A stretch of DNA of 64,000 bases from Oscillatoriales cyanobacterium USR001 (GCA_001698425.1 MBRE01000074.1:95799-159798), one strand, 5' to 3'; shown: positions 1 to 8,320, counted from the first letter of the stretch. Program-made: numbers and translations. Notes: generated by a model from the sequence alone, not told the origin.

Positions 1-537
1 TCAGGGTTTTATCCCCTGAAGCGGAAATCACGGTTTTGCCGTCGGGTGCGATCGCCACTGCTCTTACCGAGCCAGTATGACCAGTAAGTGTCCGCAGTGA
101 CCCTTCATTTGCCCGTTCTAAATTAGCCTTTAAAGGCCGGAACCAAAGACAATCTTTCGATTGCTTTGCCTGTTCTAGCATGGCTTGAATCTCAGGTATT
201 TTAAAATCTAGTAATCTCCCTAACAAATGCTCTGCCAGTTGCGCTTTATCCCTACCCAAAACGTGCGCCGACTTGCGAATTGCCCCTTGAATCAATTTCA
301 GAGTTTCTGTTTGCCTCTCCGATAGCAAAACATCAGAATTTCTCGCTAAATCGTAATCCTCAATTAACAGTTGTACCCCCAACGCCTCCAGTTTTGCCTC
401 AATAAAATCGAAATCCGTTAACAACTGATGCAGCCGTTCCCCTTGAAGTCTCTCTGCTAAATGCCCCGGCAGAGTTTCCAAAGCATAAAGCCGCTTTTTT
501 GGTGATAGTTTCCCCAAGTTTTCTTTAAACTTACTCA
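1..537 (-). CDS. WD40-repeat protein, 5' part only (runs off the window)
   Basis: The frame starts at ATG 537-535 (MSKFKENLGKLSPKKR) and stays open to base 1, giving about 179 residues. The first 140 or so form a charged helical region; from about residue 145 the sequence becomes WD40-like (LRTLTGHTGSVRAVAIAPDG, then VISASGDKT), so a beta-propeller presumably continues outside the window. The start overlaps the last 7 bases of the ATPase-like gene upstream, so the two are very likely co-translated. Cyanobacterial STAND ATPases are usually fused to WD40 propellers; here ATPase-like and propeller parts are separate, overlapping genes. The cellular role cannot be told from the sequence; a scaffold or sensor role is inferred. 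Confidence 0.85.
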
Positions 538-2228
538 TCGCCGTACAAATCCCCCCATAAATTATCAGAAATCGCCGTTTCAATATCCCGCAGCGACACC
601 CCAGCTTTCTGCACCACATCTATGCGGTAAAGAAATCTTTGGAAACTGGCGTGATAGATACTGTAATCAGGAGAAATATCACCGCTACGCCGCAAAAACT
701 GTTCCCAATCATCGAGAACTTCCTGCACATCTAAGGCATCTTCCTCCGCAAAATCCGCCAAAATATCGCAGGAAACTGGCTTACGAACTTTAGTCAACAA
801 ATAAATCACCTTCAACTTGCGGCGGCGCAATTCTTTATCTTTAACCACCATTTCCATCCGCGCCCAATGTTTCTGATAATATCCTTCCAACTCCAACGGC
901 AAATCATTCAAAGTCACATCGCTGTACTTGCCACTGTCTATATCATTCAACACATAGCGCAGGTACATAAAATTATTCTGGCTTTTTTCTGCCACCGTCT
1001 CCACAAAATGTTGCCGCTGCAAATTTTGACGCTTAATCCAATTCTGAATTGATGCGCTGTTGCTAGTGCGTTTGTCAATAAATTGTTCTGCCTTCACAGT
1101 GCCTTGAGATTGCGAGTTAAAATGGGCAACGCAGCGCCGCTTCAACAGCAACACTAACTTAGCCATAATCGAACTTTTCCCAACTCCCGGTTCAGCTTCT
1201 AAAACAAAATAGCCCTTGGGATTTTGCTGCAAAAATTGGACAATTGCTTCAAATACAAATTTGCGGCCCGTAAAGTCTTGAGTGCGTTCTTGAATAATCG
1301 TCTCGCACTCGTAGGGAAGCGGCAATTTAGTCGCAGAAGTATCAACTAATCTTTGCAGCGAGGCTTTAACCTGCGCCAAATCATCGCGAATATCAAGGGC
1401 GATCGCGTCCAATTTATTAATCAGATCGCACACCTGTTGCCGAGTCGCGATCGCCTCCAATTTTTGCAGAATTTCCCCAGTTTGCAGCCCCAAATCTTTG
1501 AGTTCTCCCAAAGCAATTTGATGCAGATTCAACACCATCGCCGCAAACTTTTGTCCTCCCGTTTTCGCATCATCTTTCAGCACTTCGCGAAAGGCTTTCG
1601 GGAAAGATTCATATAACCTATTGGCGACAAATTTTATGACATCAACATCAAAAGATTTCCCCTGACTTGCTGCCAATTCGCCGACAAAAATCTGCCAGTC
1701 GTCCGCAGTTAATCCCGTAACTTCATCGAACTCCTCAGCATCACCAGAAAAAATCTTATTTAGCTGATCTTCAGAAATCTTTAAACCCGTTGACAAATTG
1801 GCAGTATTTGTGTTAATATTCAGCCAATATTCAACAGTTTTATCGGCTAATTGATTGAGAGGTTCTGCTTGATAAGACAAATTTTGGGTTTCTGCGATCG
1901 CAATTAACCCCTCCGACTGAGCCACCTCTTTGAGAATATAAGCGATCGCCTCACCCGCCGCTATAGTCAAATCGTGGTTATTGAGAATCTTCGGATTTTT
2001 GCTCAAGCTTTGAGTTATGTGGTTTCCCAGTTCAGTCGCCATCATACCACCAGCCACACTAGCTGCGATCGTCCCCAAAACCGAACCCACCAATACCAAA
2101 GGAGCCGCGCCCCCTAACGTTGCAGCAGTAGAACCACTAAGCGCGGCTGAAATAGTTTGCCCAATTAGCTGTATAGCACCGCATCCAATCAACCTGGTTT
2201 TAATATTAGCTAAATCAATCGGTGGCAT
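531..2228 (-). CDS. STAND/NACHT-like P-loop protein with NTPase core apparently deleted
   Basis: 565 residues. Residues about 38-65 are Gly/Ala-rich and hydrophobic (a membrane-insertion or glycine-zipper-like segment); 80-300 are helical; a good Walker A lies at 347-353 (PGVGKSS). After HFNSQSQG (about 370) one expects roughly 200 residues with Walker B and sensor motifs, but the protein goes within about 20 residues to NWIKRQNLQRQHF and KSQNNFMYLRYVL, which in related cyanobacterial ATPases lie downstream of the NTPase core. No hhhhDE Walker B was found. It probably arose by an in-frame deletion near base 1070, so ATP binding may remain but hydrolysis is doubtful. The gene overlaps the WD40 gene downstream by 7 bases. 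Family assignment rests on motifs, not a search. Confidence 0.75.
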   Translation of the reverse strand: MPPIDLANIKTRLIGCGAIQLIGQTISAALSGSTAATLGGAAPLVLVGSVLGTIAASVAGGMMATELGNHITQSLSKNPKILNNHDLTIAAGEAIAYILKEVAQSEGLIAIAETQNLSYQAEPLNQLADKTVEYWLNINTNTANLSTGLKISEDQLNKIFSGDAEEFDEVTGLTADDWQIFVGELAASQGKSFDVDVIKFVANRLYESFPKAFREVLKDDAKTGGQKFAAMVLNLHQIALGELKDLGLQTGEILQKLEAIATRQQVCDLINKLDAIALDIRDDLAQVKASLQRLVDTSATKLPLPYECETIIQERTQDFTGRKFVFEAIVQFLQQNPKGYFVLEAEPGVGKSSIMAKLVLLLKRRCVAHFNSQSQGTVKAEQFIDKRTSNSASIQNWIKRQNLQRQHFVETVAEKSQNNFMYLRYVLNDIDSGKYSDVTLNDLPLELEGYYQKHWARMEMVVKDKELRRRKLKVIYLLTKVRKPVSCDILADFAEEDALDVQEVLDDWEQFLRRSGDISPDYSIYHASFQRFLYRIDVVQKAGVSLRDIETAISDNLWGDLYGDE

Positions 2229-2324
2229 AGATTTTCTGATTTAATTTAACTTATTAGTTTAACTTAAATCATCAGCTAGATACTCCAGCACTTCATAAAC
2301 TGTAATCCGCCAAGGCGATTAAAT

Positions 2325-2394
2325 AGGGGCGAAGCATTAGGGCGAAAATCTTTGAGTAAAAGCCATAAATTATCTGCCCGAATGCTTCGCCCCT
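2325..2394. repeat. 70-bp palindromic dispersed repeat (R1, complete copy)
   Basis: Ends are perfect 14-bp inverted repeats, AGGGGCGAAGCATT and AATGCTTCGCCCCT, around an internal 'ATCTTTGAGTAAAAGCCATA' core. A second complete copy lies at 46022-46090 and a half copy at 3122-3178. It resembles small non-autonomous palindromic elements that are common between cyanobacterial genes. Confidence 0.85.
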
Positions 2395-2416
2395 ACCCCG
2401 GATTAGTGAATGAAAA

Positions 2417-2845
2417 TCAATCTTCTGATGAAATTAAAGTCATGCACCGATCGATAATTTCCTCTTTATTGACCAAGCGTGATAATTCTCTGGGTTCATA
2501 AACCCCTTCTGCTACTTCCAAAGAAGCTTTGTTCAACGCTTGGGTGTATGCTTTTTCTAGCACTTGTTTTAACTCTTCTACTGACAAATAAAAGCTATTG
2601 CCTTGCGGACGCTCATTCAGTCCTTGAATTTCTAAAACAGAGTTACGGATCGAGATATCCCAAGAGCGAGTTGTCCGATTTTCAGCTTGCTGTTTAATCA
2701 AATGTAGTAACAGAATTATTGCATAGCTACGAATGTTATTAATAATATCCTTTTTGCTCATTTCTTCTAGTTCTTCAACAATGACTAATGCCCCAGAAAT
2801 ATCACCTTTGAGCAGCAAATCTTTGAGTATAAATAATTCTTCCAT
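2417..2845 (-). CDS. DUF29-family protein (copy 1)
   Basis: 142 residues from ATG 2845 (MEELFILKDLLLKGD). The pattern of a central RSYAIILLLHLIKQQ helix, a SWDISIRNS motif and a C-terminal helix with EEAYTQAL-like spacing fits DUF29, a small helical family greatly expanded in filamentous cyanobacteria and of unknown function. A paralogue lies at 15805-16233, with the block DISGALVIVEELEEMS identical. The frame is open upstream of the chosen start, but a -10 box at 2874-2879 lies inside that extension, so the downstream ATG is preferred. The GAGG upstream of the ATG would serve as ribosome binding site. It is single-gene, with a palindromic repeat at its 3' side. Confidence 0.8.
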   Translation of the reverse strand: MEELFILKDLLLKGDISGALVIVEELEEMSKKDIINNIRSYAIILLLHLIKQQAENRTTRSWDISIRNSVLEIQGLNERPQGNSFYLSVEELKQVLEKAYTQALNKASLEVAEGVYEPRELSRLVNKEEIIDRCMTLISSED

Positions 2846-2873
2846 GACAAATGCCTCAATCTTGGGCAATTTT

Positions 2874-2902
2874 ATTATAGCAGAGGAAGTGCGATTGGTA
2901 AA
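2874..2902 (-). promoter_or_regulatory. Sigma70-type promoter of DUF29 copy 1
   Basis: On the minus strand TTTACC (2902-2897), a 17-bp spacer, then TATAAT (2879-2874). The ATG follows about 28 bases after the -10 box. The spacer contains CGCACTTCCTC, also present in the promoter of the paralogue at 15748-15776, so promoter and gene were duplicated together. Confidence 0.7.
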
Positions 2903-3121
2903 TGCTAAATATTGTTTAAAATTGATTGTTACAGATTTTGCCTGTGTTATGATTTTACTAAACTTTACTAAACTTTAATGAGCTAGATTTTATGACGGTA
3001 GCAAAGGACATTGTTTCAAGCAGCATTAGCAATAGCGGTTTAATCAACTTCCGCATCACAATGAACGAATGGTGGAAAAAATCCGGGAAACCACCCCAAA
3101 GCCGCCGGAAAAAAAAGGATT

Positions 3122-3178
3122 CTGGCGAAAAATCTTTCAGTAAAAACCATCAATTATCTACCCAAATGCTTCGCCCCT
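3122..3178. repeat. R1 repeat, half copy forming the 3' end of the ABC ATPase gene
   Basis: The segment GGCGAAAAATCTTTCAGTAA through AATGCTTCGCCCCT matches the right half of the palindrome at 2325-2394 with a few changes; the left inverted arm is missing. It overlaps the last codons of the ABC ATPase gene (GAKHLGR and stop). Confidence 0.7.
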
Positions 3179-4065
3179 TGTTGCGTCACCTCCACATAAA
3201 TATGCTCCAAACGCACCGGATATCGAGCAATTGAATCAATAGAAATATTGTCAAAACATAAGATAATTTCCTTTAAATCTAAAGAATTTGGCAACCAAAA
3301 AGCCAAATCACTACCATAGCGACGAGGAGTAAAACCGCATTCTTTACCGCGTACAATAGCCTTCTCCTCTTCCACCGTCTTAACAAAAATTACTTCTTCC
3401 GCTGGAATCACCTTTTGTAACTCCGTCAAACTACCCTCAACCAAAACTTTCCCATCTTTAATAATCCCAATTCTATCACAAAGACGCTCCGCTTCATCTA
3501 ACAAATGAGTAGTTAACAAAATCGTAATTCCTTGTGCTTTCAAACCCAGAATTAACTCCCAAACTTCATAACGCGCCTCAATATCTAAACCCGTAGTCGG
3601 TTCATCCAAAATCACTAACTTAGGCTGATGCACTAAAGCCACAGCAATATTCAATCGGCGCTGCATTCCACCACTAAGACTTTCCACCGGACTACTTGCT
3701 CTATCCATCAAATTAACAGATTTCAAGCATTGTCGCACCTGATAGCGGCGCTGTTTACGATCTAATCCATAAATTTGAGCAAAAAAATTCAAATTCTCTT
3801 CACAACTCAGACTTTTATAAAGCAAATTCTCTTGAGGTGCAACACCAATTAAAGACTTAGTTTCCTCAGAAATTGGTAAATTATTAATCGTAATTTTCCC
3901 ACTATCAGCCCTCAACAAATTGCATAAAATATTAATAGTAGTAGTTTTCCCCGCACCATTCGGTCCCAGTAACCCATAAATCTCTCCCGATGAGATATTC
4001 AGAGTTAAATCCTGAAGCACTGAACGATTACCATAAGCTTTAGTGAGATTTTCAATTTGCAGCAT
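3154..4065 (-). CDS. ABC transporter ATP-binding protein (ABC-2 / multidrug or polysaccharide type)
   Basis: 303 residues with all motifs of an active ABC ATPase: Walker A GPNGAGKTT (about 34-42), Q-loop VAPQEN, signature LSGGMQRR, Walker B LVILDEPTTGLD, and switch histidine in TTHLLDEAERLCD. The C-terminal 90 residues resemble the extension of drug-export type (CcmA/DrrA-like) ATPases. Its partner is the ABC-2 permease upstream (4333-5124), separated by a 190-bp heptamer tract, so the pair probably forms an exporter whose substrate cannot be predicted. The message just before the ATG is pyrimidine-rich and lacks any Shine-Dalgarno sequence. The last seven residues (GAKHLGR) and the stop codon come from an R1 repeat. 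Confidence 0.93.
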   Translation of the reverse strand: MLQIENLTKAYGNRSVLQDLTLNISSGEIYGLLGPNGAGKTTTINILCNLLRADSGKITINNLPISEETKSLIGVAPQENLLYKSLSCEENLNFFAQIYGLDRKQRRYQVRQCLKSVNLMDRASSPVESLSGGMQRRLNIAVALVHQPKLVILDEPTTGLDIEARYEVWELILGLKAQGITILLTTHLLDEAERLCDRIGIIKDGKVLVEGSLTELQKVIPAEEVIFVKTVEEEKAIVRGKECGFTPRRYGSDLAFWLPNSLDLKEIILCFDNISIDSIARYPVRLEHIYVEVTQQGAKHLGR

Positions 4066-4068
4066 TTT

Positions 4069-4259
4069 TGATAAGAAGAAGGAAGAAGGAAGAAGGAAGA
4101 AGGAAGAAGGAAGAAGGAAGAAGGAAGAAGGAAGAAGGAAGAAGGAAGAAGGAAGAAGGAAGAGGGAAGAAGAAGAAGGAAAAGGAAGAAGGAAAAGGAA
4201 GAAGGAAAAGGAAGAAGGAAAAGGAAGAAGGAAAAGGAAGAAGGAAAAGGAAGAAGGGA
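4069..4259. repeat. Purine-only heptanucleotide tandem repeat
   Basis: About 190 bases made only of A and G on the plus strand: some twelve heptamers of GAAGGAA type, then a 13-bp higher-order unit alternating GGAAGAA with GGAAAA. It lies between the ABC-2 permease stop and the ABC ATPase start and abuts the ATPase ATG. The perfect purine/pyrimidine asymmetry with mirror symmetry could allow triplex (H-DNA) formation, and such repeats change length by slippage. Confidence 0.95.
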
Positions 4260-4332
4260 AAAATAAGATTTATACAGTAAGGTTTTTAGTTATTGGTTTC
4301 TACGTTTGATTAGATATACTTACTTATAATTC

Positions 4333-5124
4333 CTAAAGTCTTCTTTCCACCCGCAACATCCGCCGATAAGACAGCCAACCTCCTCCTACCATTAAAACAG
4401 CAAATACCGATAAAAACCAGAAATGCGTACCAATATCCGCCAACTCCTTACCATTAGCCCAGACACCAATTAATGCCTCGTTCATGTGATAAATTGGATT
4501 ATACTTAGCTAGTTCCAGCAAATTTTTAGGAAAAAAAGCAGCGGGCAAAAATGCACCACCTAAAATTAATAGAGGCACACCAAAAGCCGCCACCAAAGAA
4601 TTAACATCCTCCGTGCGTCGAGCAAATTGCGTACCCAAAATAAAGCCAACACCGACATAAGAAATAATACTGCATAAAATAATCAGGCATCCCAAGAAAA
4701 TAGAACCTTGAAATTTTGCTCCTAAAAATGCTGAAATTGTATATACTAAAATTGTCTGACCAATACCGATACAACTGTGAGCCACAAAAATTCCTAAAAA
4801 GTAAGAAGTACCACTCAGAGGCGAAATAAATAAACGTTTTAAAGTTAATTGTTCTCGCTCCGCTACCACTGTCGCCACACTACCACCTAAACAACTAAAA
4901 AATAGCGCAGCACCCACTAAAGTTGCGGGAGCCGCACTTTCAAAAGCCTTAGCAGTTGTCAGGTGAGCGCGTTCCGCTAAAATAAACCCATTGAGGAGTA
5001 AAACAGAAACCGGAAAAATACTCCAAAAAATCAAACTTCGTCGCCGTCGCAATAATTCAATTAAAATTCGTTGCGCTACAGCCCAAGTTTCTCGCCAATA
5101 TTTAATCATATAATATTTAAGCAT
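4333..5124 (-). CDS. ABC-2 type transporter permease
   Basis: 263 residues with about six hydrophobic spans: IFWSIFPVSVLLLNGFI; ATLVGAALFFSCLGG; a segment around YFLGIFVAHS; a pair near FLGCLIILCSIISYVGVGF; LLILGGAFLPAAFFP; and a last span near FWFLSVFAVLMVGGGW. The order and the EREQLTLKRLFISPLSG loop are typical of ABC-2 membrane subunits that pair with DrrA-like ATPases. The ATPase gene downstream (3154-4065) is the obvious partner. The OppB-like gene upstream ends 22 bases before this start, so they may be one transcript although the families are unrelated. The substrate is unknown. Confidence 0.9.
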   Translation of the reverse strand: MLKYYMIKYWRETWAVAQRILIELLRRRRSLIFWSIFPVSVLLLNGFILAERAHLTTAKAFESAAPATLVGAALFFSCLGGSVATVVAEREQLTLKRLFISPLSGTSYFLGIFVAHSCIGIGQTILVYTISAFLGAKFQGSIFLGCLIILCSIISYVGVGFILGTQFARRTEDVNSLVAAFGVPLLILGGAFLPAAFFPKNLLELAKYNPIYHMNEALIGVWANGKELADIGTHFWFLSVFAVLMVGGGWLSYRRMLRVERRL

Positions 5125-5146
5125 AAATTTTAATCATAATAAATTA

Positions 5147-6172
5147 TTAATATCTGATTCGCGGATCGATCGAAGCATTTAAAACATCAATCAGAATACT
5201 AGCTATCACCACAATTGCGGCAAAAAACACCACAATTCCCTGTACTGTCGGATAATCTCGCTCCGAAATAGCTTGATACAACCGATTAGCTAATCCTGGC
5301 CAAGAAAAAGTTACTTCTGTTAAAATTGCGCCACCTAATAAGGCTGCAAAAGTTAACCCTAAAACGGTAATTACTGGAATTAAAGCATTTTTTAAAGCAT
5401 GAGCTAATACAATCCGCAATTCAGGAATACCTCTTGCTCTTGCGGCTTCGACATAATCTGCTTGCAAAGTTTGCTTGAGATTTACTCGCACAATACGCTC
5501 GAAAATTCCACTTAAAAGAATCCCCAAGGTTAGACTAGGAAGAGCTAAATAGTGTAAACTTGTAAAAAATTGATTGAGATTACCAGTCAGCAAACTATCA
5601 ATAGAATATAATCCAGTCAGATTTTGTGGGGGGGAAAAAGTCACAGGAAATCTTGTTCCCAAGGGAAACCAACCTAATTGTACTGCAAAAATTAATTGCA
5701 AAACCATCCCTGCCCAAAAAGCCGGAATTGAGTAAGTGATTATCCCAAATAAACGACCACCAGCATCGAGGATAGTATTAGGATGAGATGCTGCTAAGGA
5801 ACCCACTGTCACCCCAACAATTACAGCTATTGCCATGCTAAATACTGCTAATTCGACTGTTGCGGGAAAATTATCTTGAATAATTTGCCATACAGTTTGA
5901 CCCCGTGCAGTAATTGATGTTCCTAAGTTTAAGCTAAGTAAATCTTTCATATAATTAAGGTACTGTTGCCACAGGGGAGCGCCTAAACCTAATTGTTCCC
6001 GCAAAGCTTCTTTAAAATTAGCTGGAGCGCGGGGACCTAAAATTGCATCTACGGGGTCCCCTGGTGTTGCTCGTAGTAATAAAAATACCACTGTGGTAAT
6101 TGTCCATAGCATCAATGGGGCTAACATTAAACGAGTTAAAATATAATATTGTAAGGCTTTGGAACGGGACAT
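5147..6172 (-). CDS. Peptide/nickel-type ABC importer permease (DppB/OppB family)
   Basis: 341 residues. The N-terminus LTRLMLAPLMLWTITTVVF followed by LLRATPGDP is diagnostic of DppB/OppB permeases, and the EAA loop that contacts the ATPase is visible (VEAARARGIPELRIVLAHAL), as is the usual C-terminal YPTVQGIVVFFA and DPRIRY. No DppC partner, ATPase or peptide-binding protein is nearby; in cyanobacteria these subunits are often scattered. It would sit in the plasma membrane importing oligopeptides or a similar solute. It lies 22 bp ahead of an unrelated ABC-2 permease on the same strand. Start ATG 6172 gives the normal family length. Confidence 0.93.
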   Translation of the reverse strand: MSRSKALQYYILTRLMLAPLMLWTITTVVFLLLRATPGDPVDAILGPRAPANFKEALREQLGLGAPLWQQYLNYMKDLLSLNLGTSITARGQTVWQIIQDNFPATVELAVFSMAIAVIVGVTVGSLAASHPNTILDAGGRLFGIITYSIPAFWAGMVLQLIFAVQLGWFPLGTRFPVTFSPPQNLTGLYSIDSLLTGNLNQFFTSLHYLALPSLTLGILLSGIFERIVRVNLKQTLQADYVEAARARGIPELRIVLAHALKNALIPVITVLGLTFAALLGGAILTEVTFSWPGLANRLYQAISERDYPTVQGIVVFFAAIVVIASILIDVLNASIDPRIRY

Positions 6173-6177
6173 AAATA

Positions 6178-6256
6178 ATTGGTAATGGGTAATTGGTAAT
6201 TGGTAATTGGGAACAGTTAACGGTTAACGGTTAACTGTTAACTGTTAACTGTTAAC
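6178..6256. repeat. Two abutting heptanucleotide repeat arrays
   Basis: 6178-6210 repeats AATTGGT (four to five units), and 6216-6256 repeats GTTAACG/GTTAACT (six units). The second array is built from the palindrome GTTAAC and can fold on itself. It lies in the short gap between the small conserved gene and the OppB-like permease. Confidence 0.9.
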
Positions 6257-6260
6257 TTTC

Positions 6261-6605
6261 CTATTGTCCTAAAAGTGATTCAAAGGTAGCCTGCAAGGAT
6301 TTGATATCAGCAACTCGCGCTACTAATAAGTTTTCGCTACCAGCATCTTGTAATCGACACTTCCAATAATGGATAGTTTCAGAGTTATCGATCCAGAAGC
6401 TAATAACTGAGTCTACCACTTGATCTGCATCCCACCCGCGAGAGGGAGAAACGGTTTGAACTGATGTGACAAACCCATCTAGGGTGCATTTGCGGTTTGC
6501 CAAGTATTCTACACCATAAAGAGGAGCTTCCTCCAGAATTTTTTGTTGGTGGTTAAAGAAGGATAAAATCGGAGATACACCCAAGAGTTCAAATGTGTAG
6601 TTCAT
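6261..6605 (-). CDS. Conserved cyanobacterial protein of unknown function
   Basis: 114 residues from ATG 6605 (MNYTFELLGVSPILSFFNHQ). The start is set by a strong GGAGG five bases upstream; an in-frame TTG further up would lie on this ribosome binding site. The protein is soluble and acidic with no membrane span or signal peptide; readable features are SRGWDADQVVDSVISFW and a C-terminal helix ending ATFESLLGQ. I recognise no named domain. It is read towards the OppB-like gene across a heptamer repeat, so co-transcription is uncertain. Confidence 0.75.
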   Translation of the reverse strand: MNYTFELLGVSPILSFFNHQQKILEEAPLYGVEYLANRKCTLDGFVTSVQTVSPSRGWDADQVVDSVISFWIDNSETIHYWKCRLQDAGSENLLVARVADIKSLQATFESLLGQ

Positions 6606-6781
6606 ACGATCCTCCAAAATTATTAAGATTGCTAGAACGTAAACTTTATGCGGCTTACTTTATTAATAGCAAATCTCAGGAGTGTTAATTGTTAAATCTT
6701 TTACATTTCCCGATAAATTGGCATTTTCAATTAAGGGGTTGCTGATTTAAGGGATGAATCGATCGCAGAAACCCTCGATCG

Positions 6782-7396
6782 CTACTTTTCCTCTACCCGC
6801 ATCGGTCCTAAATACTTAGTTAAATAAGGCGAAAAAACTTCATAAATTAATGTTAAAGGACGACCATAATGCCAAAATAAATAATGCCTTCCCCAAAAAG
6901 GTCCTGACTCTCCAAAAGCTGACTCTAAATCCGCAGAATTACCATAATAAATTCCTTGCACATCGCGATATAATTCTGTTCGCAATTGTGCTAAACTCGC
7001 CCAAATTGGCAGTGATTTATTCTGCAAATATTCATCAACATGACTCGCTTCCCACCAAGAAGTTGCATAGGCTAAACGCTGTCCTGAAGCCGTTCTCAGC
7101 CACACTTGCCGACGCAGGCGCGGCCCCTGCACAGCGGCAATTTGCGGCGGCGCACCATCGGTATTTGTATCTACTAGAGACATATCGATCACATCTACTT
7201 CTGTCGCTTCCCCTGTCATCAGTTGCAGGTGGCGAGTAGGGGAGCCGTCGCCGAGTAGTAATATTTGCCATGCTGGTGCTAAGAGGGTATGGGGCAAACC
7301 CTTCTGCACAATGTCTTCACCGCCTTGCATTATGGGATTGAGGGCATACCAGGAGGTGGAGGTTAGGGTATTTTTTGGTGGGAATGTAGCAGTCAA
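6782..7396 (-). CDS. Chorismate lyase (4-hydroxybenzoate-forming, DUF98/UbiC-like)
   Basis: 204 residues resembling the cyanobacterial chorismate pyruvate-lyase family, which makes 4-hydroxybenzoate, the ring precursor of plastoquinone-9. Family features seen: LLGDGSPTRHLQLMTG near residue 50, RRQVWLRTASGQRLAYATSWW in the middle, and a C-terminal GPFWGRHYLFWHYGRPLTLI segment that looks like the active-site lid. Length is normal (about 190-205). It is cytoplasmic. It stands alone between the small conserved gene and a decayed region and starts with ATG 7396. Orthology to the Synechocystis enzyme is inferred from remembered family sequence. Confidence 0.85.
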   Translation of the reverse strand: MTATFPPKNTLTSTSWYALNPIMQGGEDIVQKGLPHTLLAPAWQILLLGDGSPTRHLQLMTGEATEVDVIDMSLVDTNTDGAPPQIAAVQGPRLRRQVWLRTASGQRLAYATSWWEASHVDEYLQNKSLPIWASLAQLRTELYRDVQGIYYGNSADLESAFGESGPFWGRHYLFWHYGRPLTLIYEVFSPYLTKYLGPMRVEEK

Positions 7397-7497
7397 TTGT
7401 ATTTACAAAACTTAACATCTCTCCTATGATATCGCTGTTTAATGATTTGTGCTAAGGATTCAATGATTTTTGTGTTCATAGCTGAAAATATCTGAAG

Positions 7498-7565
7498 GAG
7501 TTAAGTGAAGAGATGTATCCTGAAATTGGTAGTGCGATCGATTATTGTTGGATATAACGAGGCTA
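7498..7565 (+). pseudogene. Fragment duplicated from the S1-domain gene
   Basis: These 68 bases match 8150-8222 inside the S1-domain gene almost base for base (AGTGAAGAGATGTATCCTGA, then ATTATTGTTGGATATAACGA) but lack five bases after GCGATCG, which breaks the frame. No start codon or ribosome binding site belongs to it. It is a leftover of a local duplication. Confidence 0.8.
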
Positions 7566-7620
7566 AAAGCAGAACAAGGATTTAGTGAAGGAAAGTGTAG
7601 GGAAATTTGAAGCATTTTAC

Positions 7621-7986
7621 ATGGAACCTAGTCAGTCACAATCCCCCGAAATCATTACGATTTACAAAGCACCTCAAAAACGCAAAGGTCAGAAATTACT
7701 GAAAGAGGGATTTCAACCCGTCGATTTCCCCTATAATCCTCCTTATGTCGATGGAAATTGCTATTTTGCGGGTCCCCACGATCGAAGTATTGCAGAAGAG
7801 TTTAATCAAAGCTACAAAGAAGGTATACTGGAGGTTTCAATTGATAAATCAAGTTATGAGCAGTATTTCAAGTCGCTGGAATATCGCTATGATGAGAAAG
7901 ACGGTTACGAGCGAATTGAGGTAATTGTACCTCAACGCTTGTTTGCCATACTCAATCAATTTCCACGAGTTCTCAAACCACAGTGA
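7621..7986 (+). CDS. Conserved hypothetical protein preceding an S1-domain gene
   Basis: 121 residues from ATG 7621 (MEPSQSQSPEIITIYKAP). A GTG at 7585 would add 12 residues, but that upstream stretch also occurs at 8470-8520 in a non-coding setting, so the ATG is preferred. The protein is polar, with aromatic-rich blocks (GFQPVDFPYNPPYVDGNCYF; YRYDEKDGYERIEVIVPQRL), no membrane segment and no motif I recognise. It overlaps the next gene by 4 bases (GTGA), so the two are translationally coupled and may work together. Confidence 0.6.
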   Translation: MEPSQSQSPEIITIYKAPQKRKGQKLLKEGFQPVDFPYNPPYVDGNCYFAGPHDRSIAEEFNQSYKEGILEVSIDKSSYEQYFKSLEYRYDEKDGYERIEVIVPQRLFAILNQFPRVLKPQ

Positions 7987-8309
7987 ATATTATGGGTAGT
8001 CAAAGCTGGGAACAAATTAAATTAAAGTACAGATTGGGGCAGTTTTTGCTGGGTAAAGTTGAATATCATGCTCCTTTTGGAGTGTTTGTTAATATTGGTG
8101 AAAATGATGTAAAAGGTTTGATTAAAATTCCAGACTTTTTGGATAACGGAGAGATGAGTGAAGAGATGTATCCTGAAATTGGTAGTGCGATCGGTGCAAT
8201 TATTGTTGGATATAACGAGGCTAATTGTCGTGAAGTATATCTGAGTGCGAAGCCTAGTGTTTTGCATGAAATTCTTGTGCCGCTGAGAAGTCGTCCAGTG
8301 CTGGTTTGA
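7983..8309 (+). CDS. Single S1 RNA-binding domain protein
   Basis: 108 residues with one S1 (OB-fold) domain: LGQFLLGKVEYHAPFGVFVNI, then GLIKIPDFL, and a GAIIVGYNEANCREVYLSAKP closing strand. S1 domains bind single-stranded RNA; a lone S1 domain of this size could act in translation or RNA turnover, but no target can be named. The start is GTG 7983 (overlapping the upstream stop) or ATG 7992. A 68-base decayed copy of its middle lies 500 bases upstream. Confidence 0.75.
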   Translation: MNIMGSQSWEQIKLKYRLGQFLLGKVEYHAPFGVFVNIGENDVKGLIKIPDFLDNGEMSEEMYPEIGSAIGAIIVGYNEANCREVYLSAKPSVLHEILVPLRSRPVLV

Positions 8310-8320
8310 AATAATGGCTC

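Noticed and set aside
2992..3234. 80-codon plus-strand frame starting MTVAKDIVSSSISNSG
   Set aside because: Its second half is the R1 repeat and the antisense of the ABC ATPase end; no ribosome binding site. Another frame there reads FWRKIFQ but is also repeat-derived.
4043..4309. Open frames through the purine repeat on the plus strand (KKEEGRR repeats)
   Set aside because: They exist only because the repeat has no stop codons; no ribosome binding site and no similarity.
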